A stretch of 64,000 bases of DNA from Heterostelium multicystogenum (lineage: Eukaryota > Evosea > Eumycetozoa > Acytosteliales > Acytosteliaceae). The DNA lies in NCBI GenBank assembly GCA_003667245.1, contig RCNN01000067.1:1-64000 (forward strand), read 5' to 3'. The notes under the pieces were generated by a model that made no database searches, was not told where the DNA came from, and saw nothing but the letters and a program-made list of their open reading frames with translations. Positions 49,557 through 62,192 of the stretch are shown piece by piece; the first letter of the stretch is position 1, and each line of letters begins with the position of its first letter. A program made the translations under genes and the position numbers.

Positions 49557-49820
49557 TGATAAGATCTCTGCCCTTGGTTTGCATCAAATTAAAGATTCAA
49601 TCATTTATAACCCCCTCTATTTTGTATTAGCACACAAAACCATCATAATGGTCAGAACATCAGATTTTTATTTAATTAAAAATCAAATAAAAATTTATTA
49701 GGTCAAATCAGGCATTAATATTAATACATACACACATACATACAATCAAGCAAAGATTATAACTTATCTCAAACTTGATTTAGTTGGATAAACAGTTAGT
49801 TAATTAGTTAGGTGGTTAGA

Positions 49821-50683
49821 ATGTTTTTGTATATATATTTTCTTAGACTTATTGCTACAGTTTATTGGATATCTGTGGTCATGCAAAACAAATCGGAAAA
49901 GTACTATGATACGATGGGCTGTATCACTTATGTCGCTTGCATTACTAGTTATTGGTATTCAACGAGAATCATGAATACACTAAGCGTGGTGTGATTTCCT
50001 CGTTGATGATGCTGTTTGGGCGGTCAGACTCGGATGGTTCCTCTTCTCGAGAATGATTTTCCACTCTGGCAACACCTTTCAAGACAAGCGATTCGACGGC
50101 GTCAGAGACAAGCCACACATTTGCTCTCCTATTGGTTTTTACAATCCTGTTGGATCATTGTTTCAGTCGTTCCAATTTACATTGTCAACAACAACGTACC
50201 ACTAGACAATCAGTCATTGAAAACCTATCATTGTAAGTTACATGTCTTGATTAATAGTCAGTCAGTATAACTCAGCCCCTAACTTCGATATGCTGCTGTT
50301 CTTTAGTGTTGATATTGCCATGATTGGTTTTGGGCTGCCCTCGCTTGCAATTGAGGCGATTGCCGACTACCAAAAGCGAGAGTTTTAACTCGAAGCCAAG
50401 CAATAGAGGTAAGTTTATCAATGTTGGGACTGTGGCACCTCTGCCGACATCCAAACTACCTTGGCGAGATGCTCGTACACTACAGTATCTATTTCTTCTG
50501 TCTTCCGGTATTCACCTGGTTCCAGGCATTGGTTGCATTCATTTGCGCACCACTGCTCATCACAATGCTGATGACCAAAGATTGCAACACCAATGCTAGA
50601 GGAGCACTCCATGAAGAAATGGAAAAAACGACAGTGCCTATCAGACATACATCAAAACAACACCAAAGTTTCTATTCAAATAA
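49821..50683 (+). CDS. DUF1295 / steroid 5-alpha-reductase C-terminal-like membrane protein
   Basis: This is a multi-span membrane protein of the DUF1295 group, related to 3-oxo-5-alpha-steroid 4-dehydrogenases; the substrate is unknown. Readable family blocks are AVWAVRLGWFLFSRM, DKRFDGVRDKP, and the aromatic TM YWFLQSCWIIVSVVPIYIV. After an intron (50233-50271) come EAIADYQK, FNSKPSNRGKFINVG and the hallmark LWHLCRHPNYLGEML. The tail AYQTYIKTTPKFLFK before TAA (50681-50683) also fits. At least three single-base shifts (about 49995, 50100 and 50390-50430) break the frame. The start ATG at 49821 follows an AT-rich leader. Confidence 0.75.
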
Positions 50684-50941
50684 ACCAACTGCAGTACTAT
50701 TTTACTTTCACACACAATTTAAGATAAAAAAAAAAACAGATAAAAATGGTGATATGATATGGTTTTTGAAAAATTCGGAAATGAATTCATTTGCTGTCTC
50801 TGATGTTCAACAACACCCTCATGAGATAACATAAGATTTGTTATTTATTATTATATACAAATAAAGATATAAGATATAGTTAGTAGTTAGTGAATATAAT
50901 ATATATAGTTAATATATTGATAAATAGATAGATATAGAAGG

Positions 50942-51480
50942 ATGAATTATTTAGTTTGTGTAGATGGTTCAGAATATTCTAGAAATGCATTTCACTACAC
51001 TGTTGGAAAGCTGCTGAAGGATAGCGATAAACTTACATTGATCCATGTAACTCACAATGTAAAGACTTCAATTATAGATCCATTAGGTGATAATTTAGAC
51101 AAGATTGCAAACATTGAGGAGATGGAGTTGGCAAATAAAATCAAAGAAAGCCTATGAGTCTGAATGTAAAGCTTTAAATGTATATATTATTAACACTTTA
51201 AAAGAAAATGTATCAAGATAAAGGTTGTTAACAAATCACTACCTCTTATTCAAATCAGGCCAAATGGGAATTTCAATCAATTAAAAGTGATAAGGACACT
51301 GGTGAAACTGTTTTGAAAGCAATGGAATCAATAAGACCAGATATGGTTGTGGTTGGCACGAGAGGATTGAATCAATTAAAGAGAATCATACTTGGAAGTA
51401 CTAGCAACTATCTAATTAATAATTCTCCAATACCAGTACTAGTTGTACCTCCACATGATACTCATCTTCATAAAGATTAG
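50942..51480 (+). CDS. Universal stress protein (UspA family)
   Basis: About 152 residues in two exons (50942-51179 and 51259-51480). The first strand MNYLVCVDGSEYSRNAF and the middle TLIHVTHN match the family. The C-terminal ATP-type loop VVGTRGLNQLKRIILGSTSNYLI ends in PIPVLVVPP, the classic G-x-x-G(x)9-G-S/T arrangement. One extra base near 51140 (KIKE/SKKAYE) breaks exon 1. UspA proteins are best known from bacteria and also occur in amoebae and plants. The ligand is probably a nucleotide, by family. Confidence 0.88.
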
Positions 51481-51653
51481 ATATAGATTGGATTGTAAAT
51501 AATTGGTTAATCTAGGAATTATCCATTCCAGTTTTGTATTTGTTAGTTGTTATTTGTAAAAAAAAAAATAATAAATATTATTTAAAGAAACATATATATA
51601 TGTTTGGTTGTTTGGAAAATAAAATTAAAGGATAATATTTGATGATTGATGCT

Positions 51654-53565
51654 TTAACTTAAACCAATTACTTTTCCAGTCTTGGTGTCAATATCGATTT
51701 CATAGAAGCATGGACGTGTTGGTAAACCTGGAATGGTGGCCATGGTTCCAACCAATGGGTAAATGAAACCAGCTCCAATACTGGCACGTACGTCTCTGAT
51801 TGGAAGAATAAATCCGGTGGGTACTCCTTTGCGTTCGGCATCGTGACTGAGTGAAAGATGTGTTTTAGCCATACAGATTGGGAGCTTGTCGAAACCTTGA
51901 CGGGTGTATAACTCGATCTTACGCTCAGCCTCTGGGAGATATTCGACTCCGTCGGCACCGTAGATTTGCTTGGCAATGATTTCAATCTTCTCCTTGATTG
52001 ACAAATCAAGTGGGTAGAGGTATTTGAACTCTGATGGTTGTTCAGTGCATGCTTTGATGACTGCCTCACCCAATGCGGTGGCACCCTCACCTCCTTGTGC
52101 CCAGTGATTGCACATAACTGCAGCAAAGGCACCAGCACTGATGGCACGTTTCTCAACCAATTCAATTTCGGCATTGGTATCAGAAGTGAAACGGTTGACA
52201 GCGACAACCACTGGAATACCGAATTTCTTGAGATTCTTAATGTGTAATTCGAGATTGGCCAAACCGTTGCCCAGCAATTCAAGGTTTTCATCGGTGTAGG
52301 CGGAGGCAAGTGGTGTTCCAGCAACTACCTTTGGACCACCTCCGTGCATCTTGAGGGCACGAATGGTAGCCACAATCACGGCACAATCTGGCTTCAAACC
52401 TGAGGTTCTGCACTTGATATCAAAGAACTTCTCTGCACCAATGTCAGCACCAAAACCAGCTTCAGTTACAACGAATCCCTCTGGACCAGCCAATTTCAAG
52501 GCGATACGATCAGCAATGATGGATGAGTTACCATGTGCAATATTGGCAAATGGACCGGCATGAACGAGCACTGGAGTTCCCTCAAGAGTTTGCATGAGGG
52601 TTGGCATGATGGCGTCCTTCATAAGCACGGTCAAAGCTCCACCAACACCAATGTCATCAGCAGTAATTGGTACACCAGCCTTGCTTGAACCGACTACCAT
52701 TCTACCAAGACGCTCTCTCATATCAGCCAAATCAGTGGCCAATGCCAAAACAGCCATGATCTCTGAGGCAACACTGATATCAAAGTTGGTCTTTCTTTGG
52801 AAACGTTCTTCTTCCTTTCCTTGTCCAATAGTAATTCCACGTAAGAAACGATCGTTGGTGTCGAGTACACGATTCCAAAGTGATAGTTGAAACATCGAAA
52901 TCGAGACGGACAAACTTTGAGACCTCCTCTGGTGTCATGTCGGCTGGGGTCTTGGCAGTGATACCGAGCTTCTCAAGACGACGAAGCATGACTGGAGCGA
53001 AACGAGTGGATCCGTCTTTGGCGACTGGACACAAACGCTTGAAGAGTTGCTCATCGGTCTGTGTGTTTTCGTGAAGGATACGAGCGTCAATAGCTGCAGC
53101 GAGGAGGTTGTTGGCGGCAGTGATGGCGTGGATGTCTCCAGTCAAATGGAGATTGAACTCCTCCATTGGAATGACCTGACTGTAACCACCACCAGCAGCA
53201 CCACCCTTGATACCAAAGGTAGGTCCCTGCGATGGCTGACGAACGCACGAGAACACTGGACGCTTCAAGTGGGCACCGAGGGCCTGGCAAAGACCAATGG
53301 TGGTAGTTGACTTGCCCTCACCGAGTGGGGTTGGTGTGATACCGGTGACAACTACGTACTTTCCGTTGGCCGAGTTGGCCAAACGATCCAAGACGCTAAG
53401 GTGAACCTTAGCCTTGTATCGACCGTAGTAGTCGATTTCATCCTCATTGATACCAAAGTGCTTGGCAACCTGAGAGATTGGCATTGGCACAGCAGCAGAG
53501 GCGATATCAATATCAGAGGGTACTGGTACCTTCAACTCTAATTTTGGGTATTGGAATGTTGACAT
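51654..53565 (-). CDS. Formate-tetrahydrofolate ligase, monofunctional
   Basis: The enzyme makes 10-formyl-THF from formate, THF and ATP in one-carbon metabolism. The intronless ORF is 636 residues, the size of the stand-alone bacterial-type enzyme. It has no dehydrogenase/cyclohydrolase domain, and no mitochondrial presequence is obvious ([20 protein letters not shown]). Motifs: [16 protein letters not shown] (P-loop), [20 protein letters not shown], a [12 protein letters not shown] signature, [14 protein letters not shown] and the C-terminal [19 protein letters not shown]. One base error at about 52880 joins the N-terminal frame (to 53565) with the rest. Plus-strand open frames here are shadows. 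Confidence 0.95.
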
Positions 53566-54289
53566 TTCCTAAATAGCTATCTTTATTTACTAATATATAT
53601 ATTATATATATATTTATATAAATATATTTTACAAACGACCACTAAAAAATGAAATTTACAAAAAAATATCATATGAATGATAGTTCAATATTGAAGTCAA
53701 TCAAACTCATTGCGAAATACCTTTTCATTTCACAATCCAAACACCCACTATTTTTTAGATTATTTTAATAAAATATGAATGAATGAATGAAATATATATG
53801 TGTTCGTGTGTCTGGTCATTGTTGAGAAATTCTATTTAAATGATATCATACGAATATCAATAATTATAAATGTATTTTTTATTTATTTATATATATCGAT
53901 GTTTATGTGGTAGTATTTCTGAATCTATTTATAATGAATTTAGTATTTAGTTTACAAAAACCACTCATGAATTACTACATTAATAAATTAATATAAATAA
54001 AATATTATTATTTATTGTAAATAATAATTCTACCTAATAGTTACTAATATTTGTATAATTACACAAATTCATGAGTCTAGTTATTATTATGAGTTAATGA
54101 TTTCACAAAATGCAAATACAATGACATGATTTTATTATTATCTGTTGTTGAGAAAATTAAAAAAATTTATATGTCATACGACTTTTAATTAAACTATTAA
54201 CAGATTTATTGATAAATCTCAAGATTTATTAATCCTTTTGATTTTAGATTCATATACAAAAAACAGATAAATAAATAGATATATATACA
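53566..54289. other. Intergenic AT-rich spacer
   Basis: This region has TA microsatellite sequence (53595-53630), GAAT repeats (53776-53790) and many A/T homopolymers. It is the divergent promoter area of the formate-THF ligase and RPAP1 genes. No gene is seen. Confidence 0.55.
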
Positions 54290-57200
54290 ATGAGTAATAG
54301 TGATCAGAATAATCAGCCAACTCGTAATAGAGTTGTGTTTAGAGCTACAAATGATATTTATGAAGATGATGATTTATTGTCAAGGCAGCTTCTAGAACAA
54401 CAGCAACAGTTTCTAAAGAGTGGAGAAACACCATCTGCCAAGTTAGTTAAAGGTGCTCCACCTCCTATTTTAAAGAAGAAAGATATAAAACAAGATGATG
54501 CGGGAAAGACAAAGACATCATCTCTTAACACATCTACATCTCCTGCCACAGCCTCGACTACATCTTCAACTTCTACATCTAGATTTAAAAATAAGTTTGG
54601 AGCCAATGCCTCTAAGACAGCAAACAATATACCTATCATTGATGAAGTTATAGAGAGAGATGTAATTTCATTAAATGATAATAATAATAACAATAGCAAT
54701 AATAAGAGCAATAGCAGCATTAGCACTGGTCGAAGTAGCAGTGGCAGTGCTATTAATAAGGAATCGAAGAAAGCAGTGAATGTTGGTGGTGATGAAGATG
54801 TCGATATGCTACCTCCTCCATTTGTAGTCAATCCCGATGCATACAGAGAAGATGCAGAAGACACAGAGCGCATGCTAGATCAGCATGACCAGCATATTAC
54901 GTCAGTAATCTCCAAGATATACGAACGTGATGTTACAGACTCACTGTTTGAGCCGCCAAAGAAAAAGAACAATCAACAATCTTTCCCTGTACCTGTTCAC
55001 AGATCATTTAAATCATTTGGTGTAAGATCATGAGACTGTCACATTGACATAAAGTATGATTAGATACTTACAAATCATCTTTCCTTGTAGATGAAAGACA
55101 AGGCAAACAAGCCGATGGATGTAGATAAAAAGGATGATGACACTGAAAAGTCATCCATTGACAAGGAGAATCGTGAGAAGTTGCAGGCAATGTCTGAAAA
55201 GGAGATTATGGAGAATCAAGAGTATCTTTTGAAGCATTTGGATCCTGCATTGGTAGAGAAGTTAAGACGCAGAAATCCACAGGTACCAGCCACTAAAAAA
55301 GATGAGAACAAGAGAACAACACAGCTGCACCCAATCGAAGCAATTTTGGAAAGCCTACAAAAGCACAAGGACTCAGAAGTTAAGCCAATGGATGTTGATG
55401 AGGATGACAATGAAACTATAGAAAGAGTCAAAGAGTTGGACGATGGTGACGCTGGTCAATCAGCTTTACAGTTGGCAGAGGAAGATATGCCAGACTGGAT
55501 GAAAGATCTGACACAAGCAGACAAGACAAAGAAAGATTTCAAGGAATCAGTAGTTAATTTCACAGAGTGGAGATTCGACTTTAATGGAGTGGTCATTCAG
55601 CGAGGTGCTGGACAAAACATACCAATGCACCAGGGACTACATCATCATGGTGATGAAGCAGCTGAGGCAGGATATACTATCAACGAGCTTATCCAGCTCG
55701 CCAAGAGTACAAACATAGGACAGTCATCGGTAACACTCAGGACCATTTCATTTATCTTACAAAAGATAAACAATGGATACTATCCACATAAAAGTATGTA
55801 TGAATCCGCCAGAGCCTATAATATCGATTGACTAACGAGCAACTCCTTTGTTAGAATCACTGTTGTTTAGAGAAATTTTAAAGTTAAAGCTACCAAGATT
55901 GTTGAGAACTTTGGTGGATTCAAAGATGCCAACTGTTTTATCGGCGGCCATTGGATGTTTATATAGTTTGATTGTACCAAAAGCAGAGGAGGATGAGCTC
56001 GAGATGATTGAATCTCGATGTCATCGTGCATTAGAGTCACTTTCTATTAACCGCTACAGCAAGCAAAAGTAAATATAAATGAAGCAATCTTACCTGGACA
56101 GCAACGCGATCCACAGGAAACAATGGATGACGATGAGCGATGTGCAAACGACTTAATAGAAGGTTTGGTTGATATGGGTATTCTCAATCGTTTCAGATTC
56201 CTTTTGGTTAACGAAGGCCTAAGTATATTGGACTATCGTGCACGTGCTTCTCTTATACTTGAAATCTTGGCAAGAATGGCAAGACACTCAATTAGTGTGT
56301 CAGAGCAGATTATCAAATGTCATTATCTTATTGAGGTAATCAAGGAATCCATACTTTTGAGAGACGATTACTATACTCAAGGCCAAGGCTATTCGTCTCA
56401 TCAGAAGACTCTGTCAAACATCTCGAGCAATTGCCATCCAACTATTCAGCCAACCATTCAACCTTTTTGACTGTCTCAAGCAATACTGGAACAATAATAG
56501 CACTCCAACTGTTGATCAATCGATTCTCTTGGAATGCACCAAACTATTCAGAGTCATGGTTGTCTATCACATCAATCTCAATTTCTTCATTGAGTTTATT
56601 TCAACTCCAGCACTGAACTACATCAAGTTATTCACAGAATACATTAACAACTACTCATACGATATCTCAAACGAGAGCAATGAGAACAATAACAACAAGA
56701 TTAACATGGAGAACCTGAAGAGTAATCAGTTCTTGCAAATTGTGAGATCAATCTATAATCTTTTGGACAGTCTTTTGTTTACCTTCGATTGGAACAACGA
56801 TCAATCAACTGTTATCTTTGACAAGATTTCTTCATTTGTCGAACCAGCATTCGTTGCATCACATACATTAAGTGTAATCGTAAGTATCAAATGCATCCTC
56901 ACATTGAAATATCAAATTTTCTAACCTACAAATTATTAGTATCAGGGCTTCAAAGAAACAGAATCCAGCTTCCTATCGTATGTAGTGGTTGGACTACATT
57001 CCTCCATTATTCATTTCATTGGAAGTTATTTCTCCATTGCAGGATCAATTATAAAGACACCATTGCAATTCAGCAAGTTGCAACTCACTTCTGTTTCCAA
57101 AGACACAAAGACATCTTCAACCCATCAGAATATTCAAGATCTAATTGAAGGAACAACAGTCAATTTGTTTGGCTCTATCTTTGGAACCACTCTCTATCAA

Positions 57201-59094
57201 GATATGAAGAAGAAAGTTCTATCACTGCTACCTACACAATCAACTGTAGGTGATTCTACCAAAGACACCATCCATCGATACTATGACGGTGAAGTATGCG
57301 AGTGGTGGTTATCCATTGCAAGATATCTCCTATTTAGCATCCAACAGAATCGTGTCATTGCAAAGATGCTTTTCCATCTTGATAAATCAGACTTTTTCAT
57401 CCAACTCCACTACATCTTGGTGTCGACTGTCGACTATAAAAGTGTAAGCCTCATTAAGTTACAATCAATCACTGAAATATCAAAAGCCATTAACTAACAT
57501 CATTTATATCAGATTCACTTTGAGGAAGACAGAAATCTATTGTTAACAAACAATAGATCTAAATCATTCTTGTACTACTTCTTGCTCAAATTAATGAATG
57601 AACTCCGATTTGAAACTGTAAGCTCATTTCCAAACTTTATACAAACATCACATCAACTAATACTCTTATTACTAGGATGATTTTGAACCAGGATTCTCTA
57701 AATTCCATCATTCTTCGAGCATGGCGATTATCCAGAATTTCTTACCAAATGATGATGTGCTCCTATTTGATATTTTACAGAGTGTTACTTTGCATCCTGA
57801 CTATCTTTCGATGATTGGTTGTACCAAGGTGAACAGTGTGTCAACTATTCTTATGTCGTTCTTCCAGGAGAAATTCCTTCCATCCACAACCATTGATTAC
57901 TCCAAACAATTCCAGGCAACTAGGGAAACTATTGAATATATTCCACAGTCTCTTTTAGTGTCTTTTGAAAACTATGACTCTTTGCTGCCTCTTGCCTATG
58001 ATTGGTATAACACACCTTTCCAATATCTATACAACGAGTCTCAACAGGTACAGAGAAAGTCAGACTATGATGATAACTTTGGTGACTTTGATGACGACCA
58101 AGATGAACTTGATTCTGAATCACAGCCATTAATTGAAAATGCTCTACTATTCATTCAATCACTTTATAACATTGGATCTGAGTGTAAGTTAACTTTACTC
58201 AACTAAACCAAACCTGACTTTATACTTATCAAGTATCATTAATTTCATAAAGATATGTTGTCAATTCCGCTGGAAAATGTATACCAACACTTGATGATGG
58301 TATTTATGGTCAAGAATGAGCCATGGTCAAACAGTAATATTATGACATGCCTAACACAGATGTTTGGAATGCTTTTGAATCGTTTAGCGGCTGAGAAAGC
58401 AGAGAACGAAGAAACAATTGTCGAGTTTGATTTCATCCAGTACTTTGGCGAAAAATTCTTCCAGTTCCTTACTGATTTCGTAGCCAACTTTATTTCATCT
58501 TCATTCTCATCGGATATCTATTCTACTTATTTGTGGATCTTCTTGCGTCAGTTCTATCCAACTAAATTCAGAAAGCTGATTTGGAATGAGTTGTTCCAAT
58601 CGCCACAGTATTTGAGTGCTCCAATTATCACTACCAGTGTTGGCAATAACAAGGAACTACCTCTTGGCGATAGTGGATACATGCAGCCCACCGAGCAAGA
58701 CATTGCAATGATCCAGATTTACAAGAACGCAATTACTCAATCGAAAGTAACCAAAACAAAAAGCACCCATTCTCTACAAGATCGCCAAGCATCATCTTGT
58801 ACACTATCTTTCACCAATCAAAGCAATGAAGAGCTCCTCAAGAATACAGTCAATGTTGAGATCATCAAAGATATCATCTTATCATCGTCAATTGTAAGTG
58901 AAATTAAACTCAACTTACTGTTAGCCCTGCTTAACTATACTAACCTTATCCACCACTTTAACAGGAATCAGCCAAGGATGTTTTAATATCAGGAGAAAAA
59001 CATTTCCAACAGAAAAGAACTGCTTCTCACAATTGCAAGCAACGACCAAGAATTACTGAAAGTGCTTCATACAATCTATGCTGATACAGCATAA
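54290..59094 (+). CDS. rpap1: RNA polymerase II-associated protein 1 (RPAP1)
   Basis: RPAP1 is a large protein linking RNA polymerase II to its assembly/import factors and Mediator. The N-terminus is disordered with Asn/Ser tracts. The RPAP1-N-like helix is NREKLQAMSEKEIMENQEYL followed by LKHLDPALVEKLRRR. The RPAP1-C-like element is FTEWRFDFNGVVI, with HHHGDEAAEAGYTINELIQL downstream. The rest is an all-helical solenoid. Several introns are readable (for example 55022-55090, 55794-55854, 57443-57511 and 58182-58252). The last exon ends in NRKELLLTIASNDQ...ADTA at TAA 59092-59094. Frame breaks near 56070, 56410 and 59000 need correction. The overall order is complete. Confidence 0.82.
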
Positions 59095-59296
59095 CCCAGA
59101 GCTAAATGATATGAGAAATCATTTGATTTAAAGGGTGATCTGTTTTTAAAACACACTTTCAAATCCAATCACAAAAATAAAAAAAACAAAAAAAATATAA
59201 AAATAAAAAAAAGATTATTATTACCATCTGATTGCAAACAATCATCTTTATTTACTTATTTGTTTTTGTCAGTTCTTCATTGAATTCAATTAAAAG
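59095..59296. other. Short intergenic spacer
   Basis: A-rich spacer (59160-59215) with 3' end and promoter sequence. Nothing else is seen. Confidence 0.5.
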
Positions 59297-60109
59297 ATGT
59301 CCAACTCCAAGCCACAAACCATCGTAGATTGCTTCACTTCATGGTACATGAAGAATTTGAAGGCTACTCAATCACCACAAAGGTAAGTAAAGATCATCTC
59401 TATTCGTAGATCGAATACACCTTATTCTACAAATAGATCTATCTCTGTTCAGTGCACTAACTAATTAATTACAACAATCTATCAATATACTCATATAGGC
59501 TCTTACCTCAGCAACTCTTTCATTTACATCAAATATCATTGCTCAAGGTTTGATTGAACGTAAGAAGATCGATTGGGCACGTGTTATTAAATTCACCATC
59601 TGGGGTTTGATTTCCTCACCAGTTGGTCACTTCTGGCATATCATCCTCGATCGTCTCTTCAGAAACATTAAGGACAAATACCAAGTATTCGGAAAGGTAT
59701 ATAGTTTAATGATGAAGCTACACCTAAGTTCTGTGAACAACCACTAATTTCGTGATTGAATATTCTTATAGTTGATTGTTGACCAATTGATTTTCGCCCC
59801 ATTCATCAATATTCTTTTCTACACTGTTTTGTCTTTGTTAGACCGTAAGCCAGGTGCCATCCTCATTAAACTTTACTTTGACCTTTTCCCAACTCTCAAG
59901 GCTTCATGGAAGGTCTGGCCATTGGCTCAATTCATTAATGTATGTTTTTTAGTGATGATGTCTAAGTCGATATAAAATGAATATACTAATATACGACTAT
60001 GCTATAGTTCTCATTTGTACCATCTCACCTCCGTGTTCTCTTTGGTAATATGGTTGGATTCCTTTGGGGAATGTATCTTGCTGTTATCTCATCCAAGAAG
60101 ATCAGATAA
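59297..60109 (+). CDS. PXMP2/Mpv17/PMP22 family peroxisomal membrane protein
   Basis: 184 residues in four exons: 59297-59382, 59499-59696, 59772-59939 and 60008-60109. The family pattern is clear: WYMKNLKATQSP, then SATLSFTSNIIAQGLIE, RVIKFTIWGLISSPVGHFWH, VDQLIFAPFINILFYTVL, and the signature ASWKVWPLAQFINFSFVPSHLRVLFGN (two parts across the last intron), ending LAVISSKKIR. The first exon junction is off by one base, so one base is probably missing in exon 1. Members form channels or act in peroxisomal or mitochondrial membranes; the exact location is not determined. Confidence 0.88.
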
Positions 60110-60321
60110 ATCAATAGCAACTTTAAAACAGCTAATTAAGAGAATTTAAATAAATAACATTTAAGATATAAGATCCTTTCTATTGAATCATTTAAGATTG
60201 ATTGACACAATGGTTGTGATATTATGACTGACTGCTACTGACTTTTATAAATGGAATCATCGATGTTATTCTGGTACAGAAACGATGCTGCCAATGTTGT
60301 TTGGTTTCTTTGATAAGAATT

Positions 60322-61629
60322 TCAATAAGATCTATTGGTTCGATGGTCCTCAAGGTCGATGTCGGAACTTGTTGATCGCTTTGATGCTTCTCGTAGTAGC
60401 TGGTCAGCTTTTGCTGGCCAATGTTTTGTCAGTATTACATAAGTATGGTTGAGTGTAAAAGAGTAGGGATTGTTCGGGTCCAAACGTAGTGAGCCATCAA
60501 ACACAGAGTCGAGCAGTGCCATGTCGGTCAATTCGTTGGCGTGTGTGTAGAACATTGCTTTTGGACACTGGTTATTTATTCTTTCAATGTACTTTCCAAA
60601 TTCCTCAAAATCATTGTACCTTTCCAGTTTCAGCTCATGGTAACACAATTTCTTTGAGTCGACTTGTTCCTTCTGGAACACTTGGTTGTAGAATTGTTGG
60701 ATGAAACTTATTACTTCTGGTTTTGAGTTAGATGGGTATGATACATGATAGGACAAAGGTTTTTCCAGCTTGGCTTGCTTATATTGCATCGATGAATAGT
60801 GTTGTCTATACTGCTTGATGAATGTAGAGGCACCGATTTCAAAGTTCAAATGCGAGTCTGCTTCAAAGAATCTGTGGTATGGATCTGACTCACCAGTAAG
60901 CAATGATCTTTTAAATTGATTGGCAATATCAACTTTAAAGCTTGGTTTATTGCTTGGAATATCATTCGAGTCATAGCGTTCTCTAAATCTATGAACAAAT
61001 TAGTTAGACAACTAGTTCTACAACTAACAATTGGCAAAAGTAGCTTGGGAGAATAGCAATTATTACATTTTCTTCATAAAAGTAGATAAAATAGCAGTAG
61101 AGTGATCATTGTTGACTTCATAGTAGTTGTTATTTGCATAAAATCCAATGGCAAGCAGACCAAAGATTAAGGCCATGAACCATTTGAAAAGATTGGATTG
61201 GATAAACCGAGAGACAGACTTTGGTTTGTCTTTTTGTTTGTCTTGTTGATTATTGTCTTGTCGATTGTCTAGTTGATTTTCATTGGTTGTCTCAATAATA
61301 ATGATTTTCGATTTAATGGTGTCGATCAATTCAACTATATGGATAACCAGCTCCGCTTCAGTAGTAAGATCAGTGTCATCATTCGATGTTTTTTTGATCT
61401 TATCTTTTGTTGTTGGAGATTTGAGTATATCTAAAACAATCTTTTTTTGAAGTTCAAATATCTTCTCTTGAATATCATCCGATTCGTCTTCATCTTTGAC
61501 CTGTATGGTAGTATGAACTAATCTTTTATTTATTTTATTGATCTCTTTCTGATCGGAAGGTTTATTGGCTAGCTTTAGATCTATATATTTTTGTAAATCT
61601 TTCTGAAGAATGGCTATAATTATATCCAT
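60322..61629 (-). CDS. Single-TM protein with possible LAP1/LULL1-like luminal domain
   Basis: Two exons (61067-61629 and 60322-60988) give exactly 410 codons with intact frame. A charged, coiled-coil-prone N-terminal region (~146 residues) is followed by one TM (NLFKWFMALIFGLLAIGFYA) and a ~245-residue C-terminal domain. The C-terminal part, with segments like QCPKAMFYTHANELTDMALL and SFTLNHTYVILTKHW, reminds me of the torsin-activating luminal domain of animal LAP1/LULL1 proteins. This is only a visual resemblance. The type II topology and size would fit a nuclear-envelope/ER protein. Otherwise it is an unrecognised dictyostelid protein. Confidence 0.4.
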
Positions 61630-62192
61630 TTAATATATTCAAATACATAGTAACAAAGACACTGATGTGATTTAATTTACCAACTGAGAAAATGATCATG
61701 AAAAAAAAAAAAATATTTCATTTGCATCGGGTCACTTAGTTGTTCACTATCATCAGTAATCGTAAATTAATTGATTCAGTCATGGTAGAGAGGATCATAA
61801 AATAAGAATTCTTCTATTAGCTTAGGTTAGAGTTGTTGATAATACACTTAAGAAGAACTCTGAATTGAAGGTGGTAGAGAGTTGGATGTTGAGCTTTAGG
61901 ACAATACTTTTGTTAATATTAATAATACTAAACATAGGACAGTCGGTGTGAGGCAATTTCAACTTACACCTAATTATTTGACCAATAGACTGTCGGCATT
62001 GAAGAATACAAGAGTTGTGGCGCCTAAATAAGGGTTGATCTTTTCTGATGTGACCACAAAAATACTTATAACCACATGACTTAATGTTGTTAAATTTTCC
62101 TGGAAATAAATAGATGTTAAGCTAATTAAATGCAAGAATACAATTATAAATTTTAGTAAAAGACAAAACATCAACAAACAATTACATCAAAA
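61630..62192. other. Intergenic region between divergent genes
   Basis: 563 bp with A runs (61703-61715). A 67-codon minus-strand open frame at 61974-62177 begins with a hydrophobic leader, but its start abuts the next gene's start. I regard it as unlikely (see rejected items). Confidence 0.45.

Noticed and set aside
54358..54873. 171-codon minus-strand Leu-rich ORF
   Set aside because: Antisense of the Asn/Ser-rich N-terminal part of RPAP1. The Leu tract is the complement of the AAT/AGC repeats.
61974..62177. 67-codon minus-strand ORF with a hydrophobic, signal-peptide-like start
   Set aside because: Its start is only 15 bp from the start of the GyrI-like gene on the other strand, leaving no room for promoters. 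Its composition is that of AT-rich spacer and no homology is recognised.
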